DNA of 64,000 nucleotides. Origin: DUPU01 sp050952465 (lineage in GTDB: Bacteria > Bacillota > Dehalobacteriia > Dehalobacteriales > Dehalobacteriaceae). Position numbers and translations under genes: made by a program. A model generated the notes under the pieces. It saw nothing but the letters and a program-made list of their open reading frames with translations. It made no database searches and was not told the DNA's origin. Below are positions 49,991 to 59,435 of this stretch, piece by piece. Within the stretch, counting starts at the first letter, position 1. Each line of letters starts with the position of its first letter. The stretch is taken from the NCBI GenBank assembly GCA_050952465.1, contig JBMNKZ010000007.1, positions 248,001 through 312,000 of the forward strand, in the 5' to 3' direction.

Positions 49991-52423
49991 GTGCTTTTTG
50001 TGAATGATCAAGAAAATCAGATTATAGAACAGATAACTGTTAAATTAACTAAACTGCTTAAAGGAAAAAAGACCGAGCCTATTTGTTATGAGAACTATCC
50101 AGAGCCCTTAAAGTTATTAGCCAAGAGGATAAATGAGCTATTGTATTCATTTTCGGAAATTTGGAATTTTGCACTGCCTCTCTCCCAAGGGATGCTGAGT
50201 ATAGAACCTCCAAAAGCAGGCAATATTCTAGCATCTCCCTTTAAGGAAATACATTCCCAGCTAAGGACCTTAGTATGGCAGGTACAACAGATAGCAGAAG
50301 GTGATTACAAACAACGAGTCCATTTTATGGGGGAATTTTCCCACGCATTTAATAGTATGGTTGAAGCTTTGGAAGAAAAGGATCACTTGATTAAAGAAAA
50401 TATTCGCTTTCTGGAAAGCGAGGCCAAAAGACTGAGAGAAAGCGAATCCCGTTATGCTTCAGCGGTCAAAAATTCCCCCGGAGGAATATATATTTTCGAT
50501 CCACTTACCATGCGGGTTTTAGAATCAAATGAACAGTTTAATATTATGATGGGCTACAGCAAAGAAGAGATGGAAAATTTAAGAGTTTATGATTTTTATC
50601 AAGAAACATACCTTGCTGAGGAAGATCTCAAAAACATCTTAGAAAAGAGCTTACATAGTATTACTAACCGTCAATACCGCTTAAAAAATGGCACAAATAT
50701 AAATGTAGATATTAATTCATGCTGGTCCGAAAGCGGGCAGTCTAGTGTGGTGATTGTCAGCGTTCAGGACGTTACGGAACGTAATAAAGCACAAGAAATC
50801 GCTGTAAAATACAAGGTTTTATTAGAGAATGCCCGGGATATTATTTTGTTTGCACATCTGGATGGACGCATAATAGAAGCCAATAAGGCGGCAGAAGACG
50901 CTTATGGATATACCAGGGATGAGCTTCTTTTAATGGATATTTATGACCTATATAAACCAGATGATCGCCTAACTATTAAAAAATATATGCAGGAAGCAAC
51001 CGTTTGGGGTAAAACCTTTGAGACAGAGCATGTGAGAAAAGACGGGACTTCTTTACCGGTAGAAATAAGCTCCCAGGTAATTGAAATCAGGAATGAAAAA
51101 ATATTGGGGAAAGTGATTAGAGACATCAGTGATCGGAAGCGCATAGAAGATAATCTACGTTATTTTGCATCCCATGACGCTTTAACAAGGGTGCCCAATA
51201 GATTTGTTCTAGAACGTACCTATGACCTAATTACATCTCAAATTAATCAAGTAAATGATTTAGGGGCATTATTGTTAATCGATGTAGATAATTTCAAATT
51301 TATTAATGATACTTTTGGCCATACGGTCGGTGATATGGTATTGGTGGATTTGGTGTCAATATTAAAAGAACAGCTTAGTGAAGATGACCTTTTGGCCAGG
51401 TTAGGCGGGGATGAATTTGCTGTGCTGCTGAAAAATGCAACCACTATCGAGGCACGTCTTAAAGCTGAAAATTTAAGAGGTGCTGTAGAAAAAGCAAAAT
51501 TCAGTCCAGAAAATTATGAAATCCCCTTTGGTTGTACCATTAGTATTGGAGTTGCGCCAATTCATAACAGTACCCTCCAGTTTAAAGAGGTCATTTCCCG
51601 TGCTGACTATGCTCTTTACCAATCAAAAGAGCAAGGGCGAAATCGAGTGTCTTGCGCTTGTAATGAGCAATTGGCCATGGACAAACTTAACGAAACAAAC
51701 AAGTTGATGTTATTGATCAATGATGCTATTGAAAAGGATAGATTTGTTTTATACTTCCAGCCGGTAGTTAATATTATATCGGGAGAGACTGTTCATCATG
51801 AGGCCTTAATAAGAATAGCTACCGAAGCCGGGGACACAATCTTACCAAATAAAGCACTATCTATAGCAGAACGTTTTGGTTTGATGTCTCAAATTGATAG
51901 GCGGGTAATAGATCTATCCTTTGAAGCCCTAGAAAAATACCCCACACTTAAGTTGTTTGTGAATCTCTCTGGGGTCAGTATCGGTGACGAAGAACTTCTT
52001 ATCCTAATTGAAAAGAAAATATGCCAAAAAGGAATCAAACCTTCCCGGCTTGGCTTTGAGATTACGGAAACTACTGCGGTTAAGGATCTGGTTCGAGCAG
52101 ATCGGTTGATTAGACGGCTTAAAGAGAAAGGTTGCCTATTTGCCTTGGATGACTTTGGAATAGGTTTTTCCTCTTTTTCTTACCTTCAATATCTTTCTGT
52201 TGATTATGTTAAGATTGATGGAAGCTATGTACATGATCTGGATAAAAACATTAAAAACAGAGCTATGGTTCAAGCAATGAACACAGTTTCCCGATCTCTG
52301 GGCAAAGAGGTTATTGCTGAATTTGTTGAGAGTAGTTCAATTTTAGAAATATTAAAAGAGGATCAGGTGAGTCATGCTCAAGGGTATTACCTGGGACAGC
52401 CACAACCTACCCCGTGCAAATGA
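49991..52423 (+). CDS. PAS-PAS-GGDEF-EAL signalling protein
   Basis: An 810-residue cytoplasmic protein (GTG at 49991; a GTG at 50000 after AGGTG is equally good). A HAMP-like region near residue 90-130 is followed by a coiled coil and two PAS domains (about 150-270 and 275-395). The diguanylate cyclase motif is intact (ARLGGDEFAVLL), as is the phosphodiesterase set: HHEALIR, FEITETTAV, DDFGIGFSSFSYL, VKIDGSYV and IAEFVES. Both activities, or one acting as an allosteric module, are possible. No membrane segment. The V4R gene upstream is the likely partner. Confidence 0.93.
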   Translation: MLFVNDQENQIIEQITVKLTKLLKGKKTEPICYENYPEPLKLLAKRINELLYSFSEIWNFALPLSQGMLSIEPPKAGNILASPFKEIHSQLRTLVWQVQQIAEGDYKQRVHFMGEFSHAFNSMVEALEEKDHLIKENIRFLESEAKRLRESESRYASAVKNSPGGIYIFDPLTMRVLESNEQFNIMMGYSKEEMENLRVYDFYQETYLAEEDLKNILEKSLHSITNRQYRLKNGTNINVDINSCWSESGQSSVVIVSVQDVTERNKAQEIAVKYKVLLENARDIILFAHLDGRIIEANKAAEDAYGYTRDELLLMDIYDLYKPDDRLTIKKYMQEATVWGKTFETEHVRKDGTSLPVEISSQVIEIRNEKILGKVIRDISDRKRIEDNLRYFASHDALTRVPNRFVLERTYDLITSQINQVNDLGALLLIDVDNFKFINDTFGHTVGDMVLVDLVSILKEQLSEDDLLARLGGDEFAVLLKNATTIEARLKAENLRGAVEKAKFSPENYEIPFGCTISIGVAPIHNSTLQFKEVISRADYALYQSKEQGRNRVSCACNEQLAMDKLNETNKLMLLINDAIEKDRFVLYFQPVVNIISGETVHHEALIRIATEAGDTILPNKALSIAERFGLMSQIDRRVIDLSFEALEKYPTLKLFVNLSGVSIGDEELLILIEKKICQKGIKPSRLGFEITETTAVKDLVRADRLIRRLKEKGCLFALDDFGIGFSSFSYLQYLSVDYVKIDGSYVHDLDKNIKNRAMVQAMNTVSRSLGKEVIAEFVESSSILEILKEDQVSHAQGYYLGQPQPTPCK

Positions 52424-52636
52424 GGGGACAAAGCTGGTGGTAGCTTTTAGTTGTAGAGAATTGTTAACTTAGTGATATTTAGGGAAACAATGAATTTAAC
52501 CAGCCTTTTTATATAAAAAGAAACGGAGGAAAAAAGGATCTGTAACAAAAAGTCATATTGTTAATAAATATGATAAGAGTGACTTTCCTACGTTAGGTAA
52601 AATAACGTGACAATAATGAATAGGAGTTGATAATTC

Positions 52637-52993
52637 ATGGAAAAAAGATTATTCGATCTCGGGAAACTCGCACAATTTGATGAAAATGTGCCGCAAAAAG
52701 TTGTTGTTTACCAATCCGATAAGACTCTTGCTGCTATGTGGTGTTTAGAGCCTGGTCAAGAAGTTTTCTTACATATGCATCCTAATTCCGATGATGTCTG
52801 GATCTGCATCGAAGGTGAATCCGGCTTATATTTCGCCGGAGATGGCAAAGAAGTAGAGATCTCCAAGGGAATGGCTATTCTGGCTGAGGCTGGACAAACT
52901 CATGGAATGAGAAATACAGGTAAAGATCGCTTTGTTTTCATCGGTGTGGCAGGTCCAGTTCCTGTACAGACGGAAAAATTGGATAAGAACTAA
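52637..52993 (+). CDS. cupin domain protein
   Basis: A 118-residue single-domain cupin. Metal-binding motif 1 is visible in PGQEVFLHMHPNSDDVWICI followed by E-G-E, and motif 2 in AILAEAGQTHGMRNTG. Small cupins of this type bind a metal and an unknown small molecule. Ribosome site AGGAG. It stands alone between the c-di-GMP gene and the kinase. Confidence 0.8.
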   Translation: MEKRLFDLGKLAQFDENVPQKVVVYQSDKTLAAMWCLEPGQEVFLHMHPNSDDVWICIEGESGLYFAGDGKEVEISKGMAILAEAGQTHGMRNTGKDRFVFIGVAGPVPVQTEKLDKN

Positions 52994-53072
52994 GTTTAGA
53001 CCCTCTATATAGCATCCAAGAAGGACAATCCATAGAAGCCTAGAAAGGGTTGCATATTATGCAACCCCTTCC

Positions 53073-55592
53073 CTATTGGTTCTCTGATTTAGGAAACCTA
53101 ACATAAAAAATGGTTCCTTCAGATCCGGTTTGATAATCTAACTGAGCATGATGCCGGGCACAAATATTATAACAAATAGATAGACCCAGGCCGGTCCCAT
53201 TATCTTTGGTGGTGACAAAGGGCTGGCCCAGCTTGTCATGGATAGCTTGGGGAATGCCGCATCCCTCATCTTGAACTTCCAGCACCACTTTTTCTCCCCG
53301 ACTATATGTTCTTAGGTACAAAGTTCCCCCAGGATCCATACTTTCCAGGCCATTGCGCACTAAGTTCAGAATCAATTGGCGAATCTCCTTCTCATCCAAA
53401 AGAATTGCCGAAACATCTTGTAGCTCAAGTAATATCTCCTGATCCGAATTAACAGCATCGGCTTGGATTAGAGGACATAACTTCAGAATCACATCATTTA
53501 GATTCATGGCCTGAAGTTTCATCGGTTTGTTTTTTGCTAATGATAAATACTCTGAGATAATGGTGTTGGCCCGATCCAGTTCTTCAATCATGAGGTTAAT
53601 GTTTTCCGGGGAAACATTTTTCTGCTCTTTCATTAACTGCAGGAACCCTCTGACCACACTTAAAGGATTCCTGATTTCATGGGCAATACCGGAGGCCATC
53701 TCCCCTAGGACATGCAGCATATCTAACCGCTGCATTTCTTTTTTCATCTGGTCATTTTCGGATATGTCTTTGGCACAACTGAATAAGCAGTTCAGCCCAT
53801 TTATTTCTGCTTCCTCGCATGAATAAAGGATACGGTGCCGCTCACCCTCTTTACCATAGGCATCAAATTCTAAATTCTTGATAAAACCATGTTTTTTGCT
53901 TTCTGTCACCATAAAACTATGGGTCTCCTCATCAATTAACCCCAGGTCTAGGGCACTTTTCCCCAACACCTCCTCTTTTTTGTAGCCAAAACATTTAATA
54001 AAACTTTCGTTAACATCAACAAATTTCCAATCACTACTATTTCTAATAGTCATAATATCCGGACTTAGTTCAAATGCTTTGAAGAAAAGTTCTTCCGCAT
54101 TTTTTTGTTCCGTAATGTCATCAAAAACTCCGATTAAGAATTTTTCCCCATGCATTTCGGTAATTTGAAGTTTGGACTGACACATAATAATTTCTCCGGA
54201 TTTTTTGACTAACTTAACTTCAAGGTTTTGATAGAACCCATAATTTTGCAGTGTTTCCTTTATCTCTGATAGTTTTTCTGGTTCTGCCAAGATACCTATT
54301 TCCCGTGGGGTTTTTCCTATAATTTCTTCTTTGGTATAGCCGATAATGCGGGCACAGCTGGCATTAATAGCAATAAAGCGAGCATCATCCCATCTGAAAA
54401 TAAATAAGCCGCTAGGGCTGGCATTAAAAGCCATGGAAAAGCGTTGCTCTGACCTAATTAACTCTTCTTTATGATTTTTTTCCTGGGTAATATCTCTGAA
54501 ATATACACTCAACCCATTGGCCGAGGGATAGGCACTAACGTCCAGCCAGACACCGGCCAGATTGGAAAAAATCTCATAGTGGACAGGCTTTTGGGTTTCT
54601 ATAGCCTGTAAATATTTTTCATATATAAAGGTTAAATCTGGCGTTTCTAATTCATCCCAGATCACTTTATTGATTAAATCTTTCCCCTGCAAAGCTAACA
54701 TTTTGGCGGCCTCTTGATTAATATAAGTAAATCTCCAACCACTATCCAAGGAGTAAAAACCATCAGATATACGTTCTAAGGTATTAGATAATTGTTGATT
54801 AAGCCTTTCTAGCTCTTCCTCTTTTTTCTGATAAGAAATAACTAAGGAATTAAGTTCGGGAAAAGAATTCTCATTCCCTAAATCTTTGGTAACAGCAGCA
54901 TCGGAAAATGACTCTAAAGCTTCCTTGGTATTCTTAATAATTCTGTTAACATAGAAATAACACAGAATTAAAACTGTCAGCCAAAAAACTATACATTTAA
55001 TAGTGGGCTCATAAACCCGTTCATAAATATCTTCCATTTTGGCATTTACCCAGACATGACCAATAATTACCCCGTCTTCTTTGATAGGCCGGGCATAATA
55101 GAGAATGGGTTTTTCATCCCAGCCAAAAGAAGTACCATTTACCCCATAAAGTTCTTGACCGGTCTCAAATATTTTAAAGTAGGGATAAACATCATGAGAA
55201 ATCCTGGTTATTTTTTGGGGATCATAGGGATGAATAGCAACGATAGAATCAAGGTCAAGGGCATATAAACCCATGCCGATGTTTTGATAGGTTTGAGCAA
55301 TCTCATTTATAATAGGCTGCAGTTGGTTATTTAGACTCATTACTTGGGCTGCTTCCAACTCATTTCCTTCCTGTTTTGGAAATATTACAGAAGATTTTTG
55401 ATAACGTTGATATATTAAGTCAGCCACGTTGTATATTTCTCTTTGGGTCTCCTTCTTATAATCTGTATATCTGTTATATACATTAAAAAATATGGTTAAC
55501 GAAACGAGTATAATAATTAAGAGGTTAACCTGAACAAGAATACGTTTGGTGATCACAGATGGTAATAACTGAAAGAAAATAGGTTTTTGCAT
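53073..55592 (-). CDS. multi-PAS sensor histidine kinase, sporulation-kinase-like
   Basis: An 839-residue membrane kinase, started at MQKPIFFQLLPSVITKRIL (GGAGG nine bases upstream). Two membrane segments (about 20-42 and 205-225) flank an extracytoplasmic Cache-like domain. Three PAS domains follow in the cytoplasm, then HisKA with the phosphoacceptor in GEMASGIAHEIRNPLSVVRG, and a HATPase domain with NLVRNGLESM, DEGCGIP and GTGLGLSI. The HisKA sequence resembles the KinA/KinE group that feeds the Spo0A phosphorelay. No response regulator is adjacent, as is usual for that group. Confidence 0.9.
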   Translation of the reverse strand: MQKPIFFQLLPSVITKRILVQVNLLIIILVSLTIFFNVYNRYTDYKKETQREIYNVADLIYQRYQKSSVIFPKQEGNELEAAQVMSLNNQLQPIINEIAQTYQNIGMGLYALDLDSIVAIHPYDPQKITRISHDVYPYFKIFETGQELYGVNGTSFGWDEKPILYYARPIKEDGVIIGHVWVNAKMEDIYERVYEPTIKCIVFWLTVLILCYFYVNRIIKNTKEALESFSDAAVTKDLGNENSFPELNSLVISYQKKEEELERLNQQLSNTLERISDGFYSLDSGWRFTYINQEAAKMLALQGKDLINKVIWDELETPDLTFIYEKYLQAIETQKPVHYEIFSNLAGVWLDVSAYPSANGLSVYFRDITQEKNHKEELIRSEQRFSMAFNASPSGLFIFRWDDARFIAINASCARIIGYTKEEIIGKTPREIGILAEPEKLSEIKETLQNYGFYQNLEVKLVKKSGEIIMCQSKLQITEMHGEKFLIGVFDDITEQKNAEELFFKAFELSPDIMTIRNSSDWKFVDVNESFIKCFGYKKEEVLGKSALDLGLIDEETHSFMVTESKKHGFIKNLEFDAYGKEGERHRILYSCEEAEINGLNCLFSCAKDISENDQMKKEMQRLDMLHVLGEMASGIAHEIRNPLSVVRGFLQLMKEQKNVSPENINLMIEELDRANTIISEYLSLAKNKPMKLQAMNLNDVILKLCPLIQADAVNSDQEILLELQDVSAILLDEKEIRQLILNLVRNGLESMDPGGTLYLRTYSRGEKVVLEVQDEGCGIPQAIHDKLGQPFVTTKDNGTGLGLSICYNICARHHAQLDYQTGSEGTIFYVRFPKSENQ

Positions 55593-55818
55593 GCATTTAG
55601 TTCCTCCGGCCAATAATAGTGCCCATTGAAAAGCAAAACATACCTAATCTTTCCAATCGATGAAATAATATTCAACTTTCTAAAATTAACATTCGACAGA
55701 AAATTCGTTATTCCTCCACTAGTATTCTGCTATTATTCAAAAATATTGTTTTTTTTGACAATAGAAAGAATGCTTAAAAAGTTTCCCTTAATTTTTGAAA
55801 AAACAAGTTTTGATAAAA

Positions 55819-55859
55819 ATGGGATGAGTAGCCCTATTAAAAGTCTACCCATCCCATTC
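55819..55859 (-). terminator. terminator after arcA
   Basis: The minus strand reads GGGATGGGTAG...CTACTCATCCC followed by ATTTTTATC, 34 bases after the arcA stop. The rest of the 55593-55892 gap is AT-rich and shows nothing else. Confidence 0.8.
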
Positions 55860-55892
55860 TTCATTAATCATTGGATAACTTGAATTTTTCTT

Positions 55893-57128
55893 TTATAAAT
55901 CCTCTCTTACAAGAGGCATACTCATACACCTCGGGCCCCCACGACCTCTTGATACTTCGCCGGAAGGCATCTCCAGTACATTTAAGCCCTTATCCACCAG
56001 AATCTTATTGGTAACATCATTTCTATCATAGACGATAATCGTTCCCGGGGCAATACATAGCGTATTGGAACCGTCATTCCATTGCTCCCGTTCGGCTGCA
56101 ATTCTGTCACCACCGGCACATAAGATAAGCTCAATTTTTCTTTCCAGATATTTCTCTAATATATGCTCTAGGGTATCTTCCATCTCAACAATATTAATTC
56201 CATCTATCGTTCCAGTTTTGGATTTAGTAATTTCAAAGACCCGTAATGTTCCCATTATACCAGGATGTATGGTAAATTTGTCATGGTCAATTTGGGTAAA
56301 TACGGTATCTAAGTGCATAAAAGCTCTTGTTTTAGGAATATCGAAAGCAAGAATGGTCTTAATGCTGCTGTTATTGCTATGATAGAAGATGTTCCTGGCC
56401 AATTTTTCTATCGCATCAGCTTCTGTTCTTTGGGAAATTCCTATGGCTAAGGTGTCTTTACTAATATTGAGCACATCGCCGCCTTCAATGCTAAAAGCTT
56501 CAGTTCTATTGTAGTATCTTTCCACATCCTTATAATCCTTGTGATACCGGAAAATATAGTCTGCGAAAATCGTCTCTCTACATCTTGTAAAGGTTTTCAT
56601 TTTATTAATCATAACACCATTGCCCACGGAAGCGAAAGGATCTCGTTGGAAATATAGGTTTGGCATAGGAGGCAACAGCATTCTGTTTTTTTCGGTAGTC
56701 ATGTCAACTAAAGAGTTATCATTACCTAATTCTATTTCCTTAAGATTTATGCCAGCCATCATTTTAAGCACTAACTCTTTAGAATTTGAAAAAGCATTAA
56801 AATATTGTAATAACGCTTCTTTATATTTTTCGTTATTAACATTTCCTTCTTCAATGAATTGTCGAATAAACTGTTCCTTGATGTCATGATCATTTGAATC
56901 CAGAGTTTCTGCCATTAAGTCTTCAAGATATACTACCTCTACTCCATTTTCCTGAAACAATTTAGCAAAGTAGTCATGTTCCGCCTGTGCATTCTTTAAA
57001 AATGGAATATCGTCAAATAATAGTTCATTTAAAGTATTTGGCGTTAGATTTAATAACTCCTCACCGGGTCTGTGAAGAAGGACTTTTTTCAATTTCCCAA
57101 TTTCACTTGTTACATTAATTACTGCCAT
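55893..57128 (-). CDS. arcA: arginine deiminase
   Basis: A 411-residue guanidino-group hydrolase converting arginine to citrulline and ammonia. All active-site blocks are present: LYFQRDPFASVGNG, SIEGGDVLNISKDTLAIGIS, the catalytic histidine in MHLDTVFTQID, CAGGDRIAAEREQWNDGSNT, and the nucleophile C401 in GRGGPRCMSMPL. Length is normal for ArcA. Unlike most arc operons it has no arcB, arcC or arcD beside it; instead it is divergent from an amidinotransferase/symporter operon across a 735-base AT-rich region. Citrulline would need ornithine carbamoyltransferase and carbamate kinase encoded elsewhere to give ATP. Confidence 0.95.
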   Translation of the reverse strand: MAVINVTSEIGKLKKVLLHRPGEELLNLTPNTLNELLFDDIPFLKNAQAEHDYFAKLFQENGVEVVYLEDLMAETLDSNDHDIKEQFIRQFIEEGNVNNEKYKEALLQYFNAFSNSKELVLKMMAGINLKEIELGNDNSLVDMTTEKNRMLLPPMPNLYFQRDPFASVGNGVMINKMKTFTRCRETIFADYIFRYHKDYKDVERYYNRTEAFSIEGGDVLNISKDTLAIGISQRTEADAIEKLARNIFYHSNNSSIKTILAFDIPKTRAFMHLDTVFTQIDHDKFTIHPGIMGTLRVFEITKSKTGTIDGINIVEMEDTLEHILEKYLERKIELILCAGGDRIAAEREQWNDGSNTLCIAPGTIIVYDRNDVTNKILVDKGLNVLEMPSGEVSRGRGGPRCMSMPLVREDL

Positions 57129-57863
57129 ATTTTTACCTCCCTATTAGTTGTTATAGTATAGATACAACATTTTAATGAACCGTACCCATTTTTACTATTT
57201 TAAATTAACCCGCAAACCACCTTTCCTTTATATTCATATATATACAAAATTTCCTGGTTTTTACACAAGGAGACATAATCAATTATTTTTTAGCTTTCTT
57301 CATTATATATAATGATCTTTTTATGATTTTGTATCCTATTTTATTTCTGTATCCATTTAATAATTTTGTAGTTTTTTGTAATAAATGTATTGCTTATTGC
57401 ACATCACAATTGTTCAAATTGTATTATACATAAAAACATAAAGCATTTCAACAATAAACTATTGGTGGATACATTTTTACACAAAATTCATGTATTTGCA
57501 ATTAACCCCGGTTATGTGCATTTGTTATTTTATGTCGGTAAATATTGTTTTTTGTTCGAATGCAATTCCATATACATAATTTTATTTGCTTCTTTAAGTA
57601 CATTAGATTTGGTACCCATTTTTTTCCATGAAATTATTGCATTTCTTGTCTATAAATATTGCATTTTGCCCTTGACTTCTTAAAGTATTGGAATTAAAAT
57701 AATACCTAAAGGCTCTTACGTATGAAGGTGGTTACATATCGCTGATTATGTGAATCCTGAAACTTAACCCACGATTTACCTAAATTGTGTGGTTTATGAC
57801 AATAAGTCAAACCATCTTCGCGCAAGAACCCACTACTAAATAATAATCCTAGGAGGGATAGTA
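57129..57863. other. long AT-rich divergent intergenic region
   Basis: No credible gene. A 97-codon open frame at 57390-57683 has no ribosome site and reads as low-complexity hydrophobic sequence. On the minus strand TATACT/TATAAC near 57153-57163 could be the arcA -10. Near the amidinotransferase, TGGTTT and AAACCA arms at about 57791-57813 can form a leader hairpin. I looked for guanidine-riboswitch motifs and saw none. Confidence 0.6.
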
Positions 57864-59027
57864 ATGCCTAAAGTAGTAAACTCATGGAACGATTTTGACC
57901 CATTAAAGCACGTCATCGTTGGACGAGCTGACAACTGCTGTATTGCACCTTCTGAGCCAGCATCCAAGGCTAAAGTACCTCTGGATAGCCCAATGCGTGG
58001 AATGACTGGTCCCCGTCCGTTGGACACTGTGGAAAAGGCTAATGCACAACTTGACAATCTGGCCAAAATTCTTGAAGAACGCGGAGTAAAAGTTGACAGA
58101 CCTGAACCCCTTCAATGGAACCAAGCTGTTGTTACTCCCCATTTCATGACTGGAAGTATGTTTGGCTGCATGCCTCCAAGAGATGTTCTGTTAACCATTG
58201 GTAGCGACATCATCTCGGCTTCCATGTCCTTTAGATCCAGATTCTTTGAATATCTCGCATATTCAAAATGCCTACGTAAATACTTTGATGAAGACCCGGA
58301 ATTCAGATGGATTGCTGGTCCTCGTCCGGAATTAGGCGACAATAGCTATGACATGCACTATTATGACGGCGATGTTACTGAAGAAGTTCTGTTAGAGCGT
58401 ACTGCAAGATTGCATATGGTTACCACTGAATATGAAATCTTGTTCGACGCTGCTGACACCATGCGCGTTGGTAAAGACTTATTTATCCAACATGGCTTAA
58501 CCACCAATAGAAAAGCTATGGAATGGATCAGACGTATGTATCCAGATTTGACTGTACACGCTGTGAACTTCCCTGGAGACCCATATCCGATTCACATTGA
58601 CGCAACATTCGTTCCGCTACGTCCAGGGCTTATTATCAATAACCCGACAAGACGTCTGCCCAAAGAACAGCGCGCAATTTTCGAAGCTAATGATTGGGAA
58701 ATCGTTGATGCTGCAATGCCGGCACACGACGAGCCACCCCCGCTTTGCTATTCCAGCGTATGGCTGTCAATGAACTGCTTAGTTCTTGACCATAAGACCG
58801 TATTAGTAGAAGCTAGCGAACACAACCAATTAGAGCAAATGGATAAGCTTGGCATGAACGTAATTCCTGTTCCGTTCAGAGATGCATATCCGTTTGGTGG
58901 TGGATTACACTGTGCTACTGCTGACGTTTACCGTGAAGGCGGTTGTCAGGATTACTTCCCGAAACGGGTTAATGATCCTACAGTAGTTACCTTTGAAAAC
59001 AGACCTATTTATCCAGGCAGTTATTAA
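57864..59027 (+). CDS. glycine amidinotransferase-like enzyme (AGAT/CyrA family)
   Basis: A 387-residue amidinotransferase after AGGAGGG. The catalytic triad of L-arginine:glycine amidinotransferase is complete: D195 in ILFDAADTMRVGKD, H244 in PIHIDATF and C350 in GGGLHCATADVY. The family moves an amidino group from arginine to an amine, giving ornithine plus a guanidino compound (guanidinoacetate when glycine accepts), and is reversible. The two specificity positions just before H244 are Y241 and I243, where the animal enzyme has Asn300 and Met302, so the acceptor may differ. It is followed by a symporter pair and lies opposite arginine deiminase, suggesting it feeds arginine to ArcA from imported guanidino compounds. 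Confidence 0.9.
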   Translation: MPKVVNSWNDFDPLKHVIVGRADNCCIAPSEPASKAKVPLDSPMRGMTGPRPLDTVEKANAQLDNLAKILEERGVKVDRPEPLQWNQAVVTPHFMTGSMFGCMPPRDVLLTIGSDIISASMSFRSRFFEYLAYSKCLRKYFDEDPEFRWIAGPRPELGDNSYDMHYYDGDVTEEVLLERTARLHMVTTEYEILFDAADTMRVGKDLFIQHGLTTNRKAMEWIRRMYPDLTVHAVNFPGDPYPIHIDATFVPLRPGLIINNPTRRLPKEQRAIFEANDWEIVDAAMPAHDEPPPLCYSSVWLSMNCLVLDHKTVLVEASEHNQLEQMDKLGMNVIPVPFRDAYPFGGGLHCATADVYREGGCQDYFPKRVNDPTVVTFENRPIYPGSY

Positions 59028-59033
59028 AATTAT

Positions 59034-59074
59034 AAAGAGCCGGAAGCTTATGGCTTATGGCTTCTGGCTCTTTT
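59034..59074 (+). terminator. terminator after the amidinotransferase gene
   Basis: AAAGAGCC-GGAAGC...GGCTTC-T-GGCTCTTTT, 7 bases after the stop. Partial read-through or a separate promoter would be needed for the symporter genes 250 bases on. Confidence 0.8.
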
Positions 59075-59321
59075 ACTCAATATTATTCTGAAATCTTTTT
59101 ACACAGCAAAACCAATGCCGCATCATATTATAGCACAACTCTTATTAATCCATCCTTAAAACTCAATTTGATGAAATGTTATTCCACAAGATTTTGGAAG
59201 TGCCGTAAACCGAACGTACGTGGTGATGTAGGAGGTAATTTGTTCAATTTATAAATTCTTACCTTATTGTAATTGTTATATCCTACAAGTGAAAAATCGA
59301 ACTTAAGGGAGGTAATATATA

Positions 59322-59435
59322 GTGACCGGTTCTTGGACTATGGACGCATTTATTATCGGAAGTATTATTCTTTTCTTACACCCTTTTTCTGTATGGTTTT
59401 ATCGAGAAGTATTCAAAAAGAAAGGGGTGAAATAA
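59322..59435 (+). CDS. symporter small accessory protein
   Basis: A 37-residue single-span membrane peptide from a GTG start after GGGAGG (7-base spacing). It begins MTGSWTMDAFIIGSIILFLH and ends in a basic tail, F-Y-R-E-V-F-K-K-K-G-V-K. Its TAA is immediately followed by the ATG of the SSS symporter with no gap. Tiny one-helix proteins in exactly this position accompany many Firmicute sodium:solute symporters and are thought to stabilise or modulate them. Too short for routine ORF finding. Confidence 0.85.
   Translation: MTGSWTMDAFIIGSIILFLHPFSVWFYREVFKKKGVK

Noticed and set aside
57390..57683. 97-codon open frame in the arcA/amidinotransferase intergenic region
   Set aside because: No ribosome site, AT-driven low-complexity composition and no recognisable motif.
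57720..57745. Possible sigma-54 promoter before the amidinotransferase
   Set aside because: GG and GC in GGTTACATATCGCT are 9, not 10, bases apart; strict spacing is required.
57680..57863. Possible guanidine riboswitch upstream of the amidinotransferase
   Set aside because: The context is attractive, but I could not find the conserved loops of guanidine-I, -II or -III aptamers; only a weak hairpin is visible.
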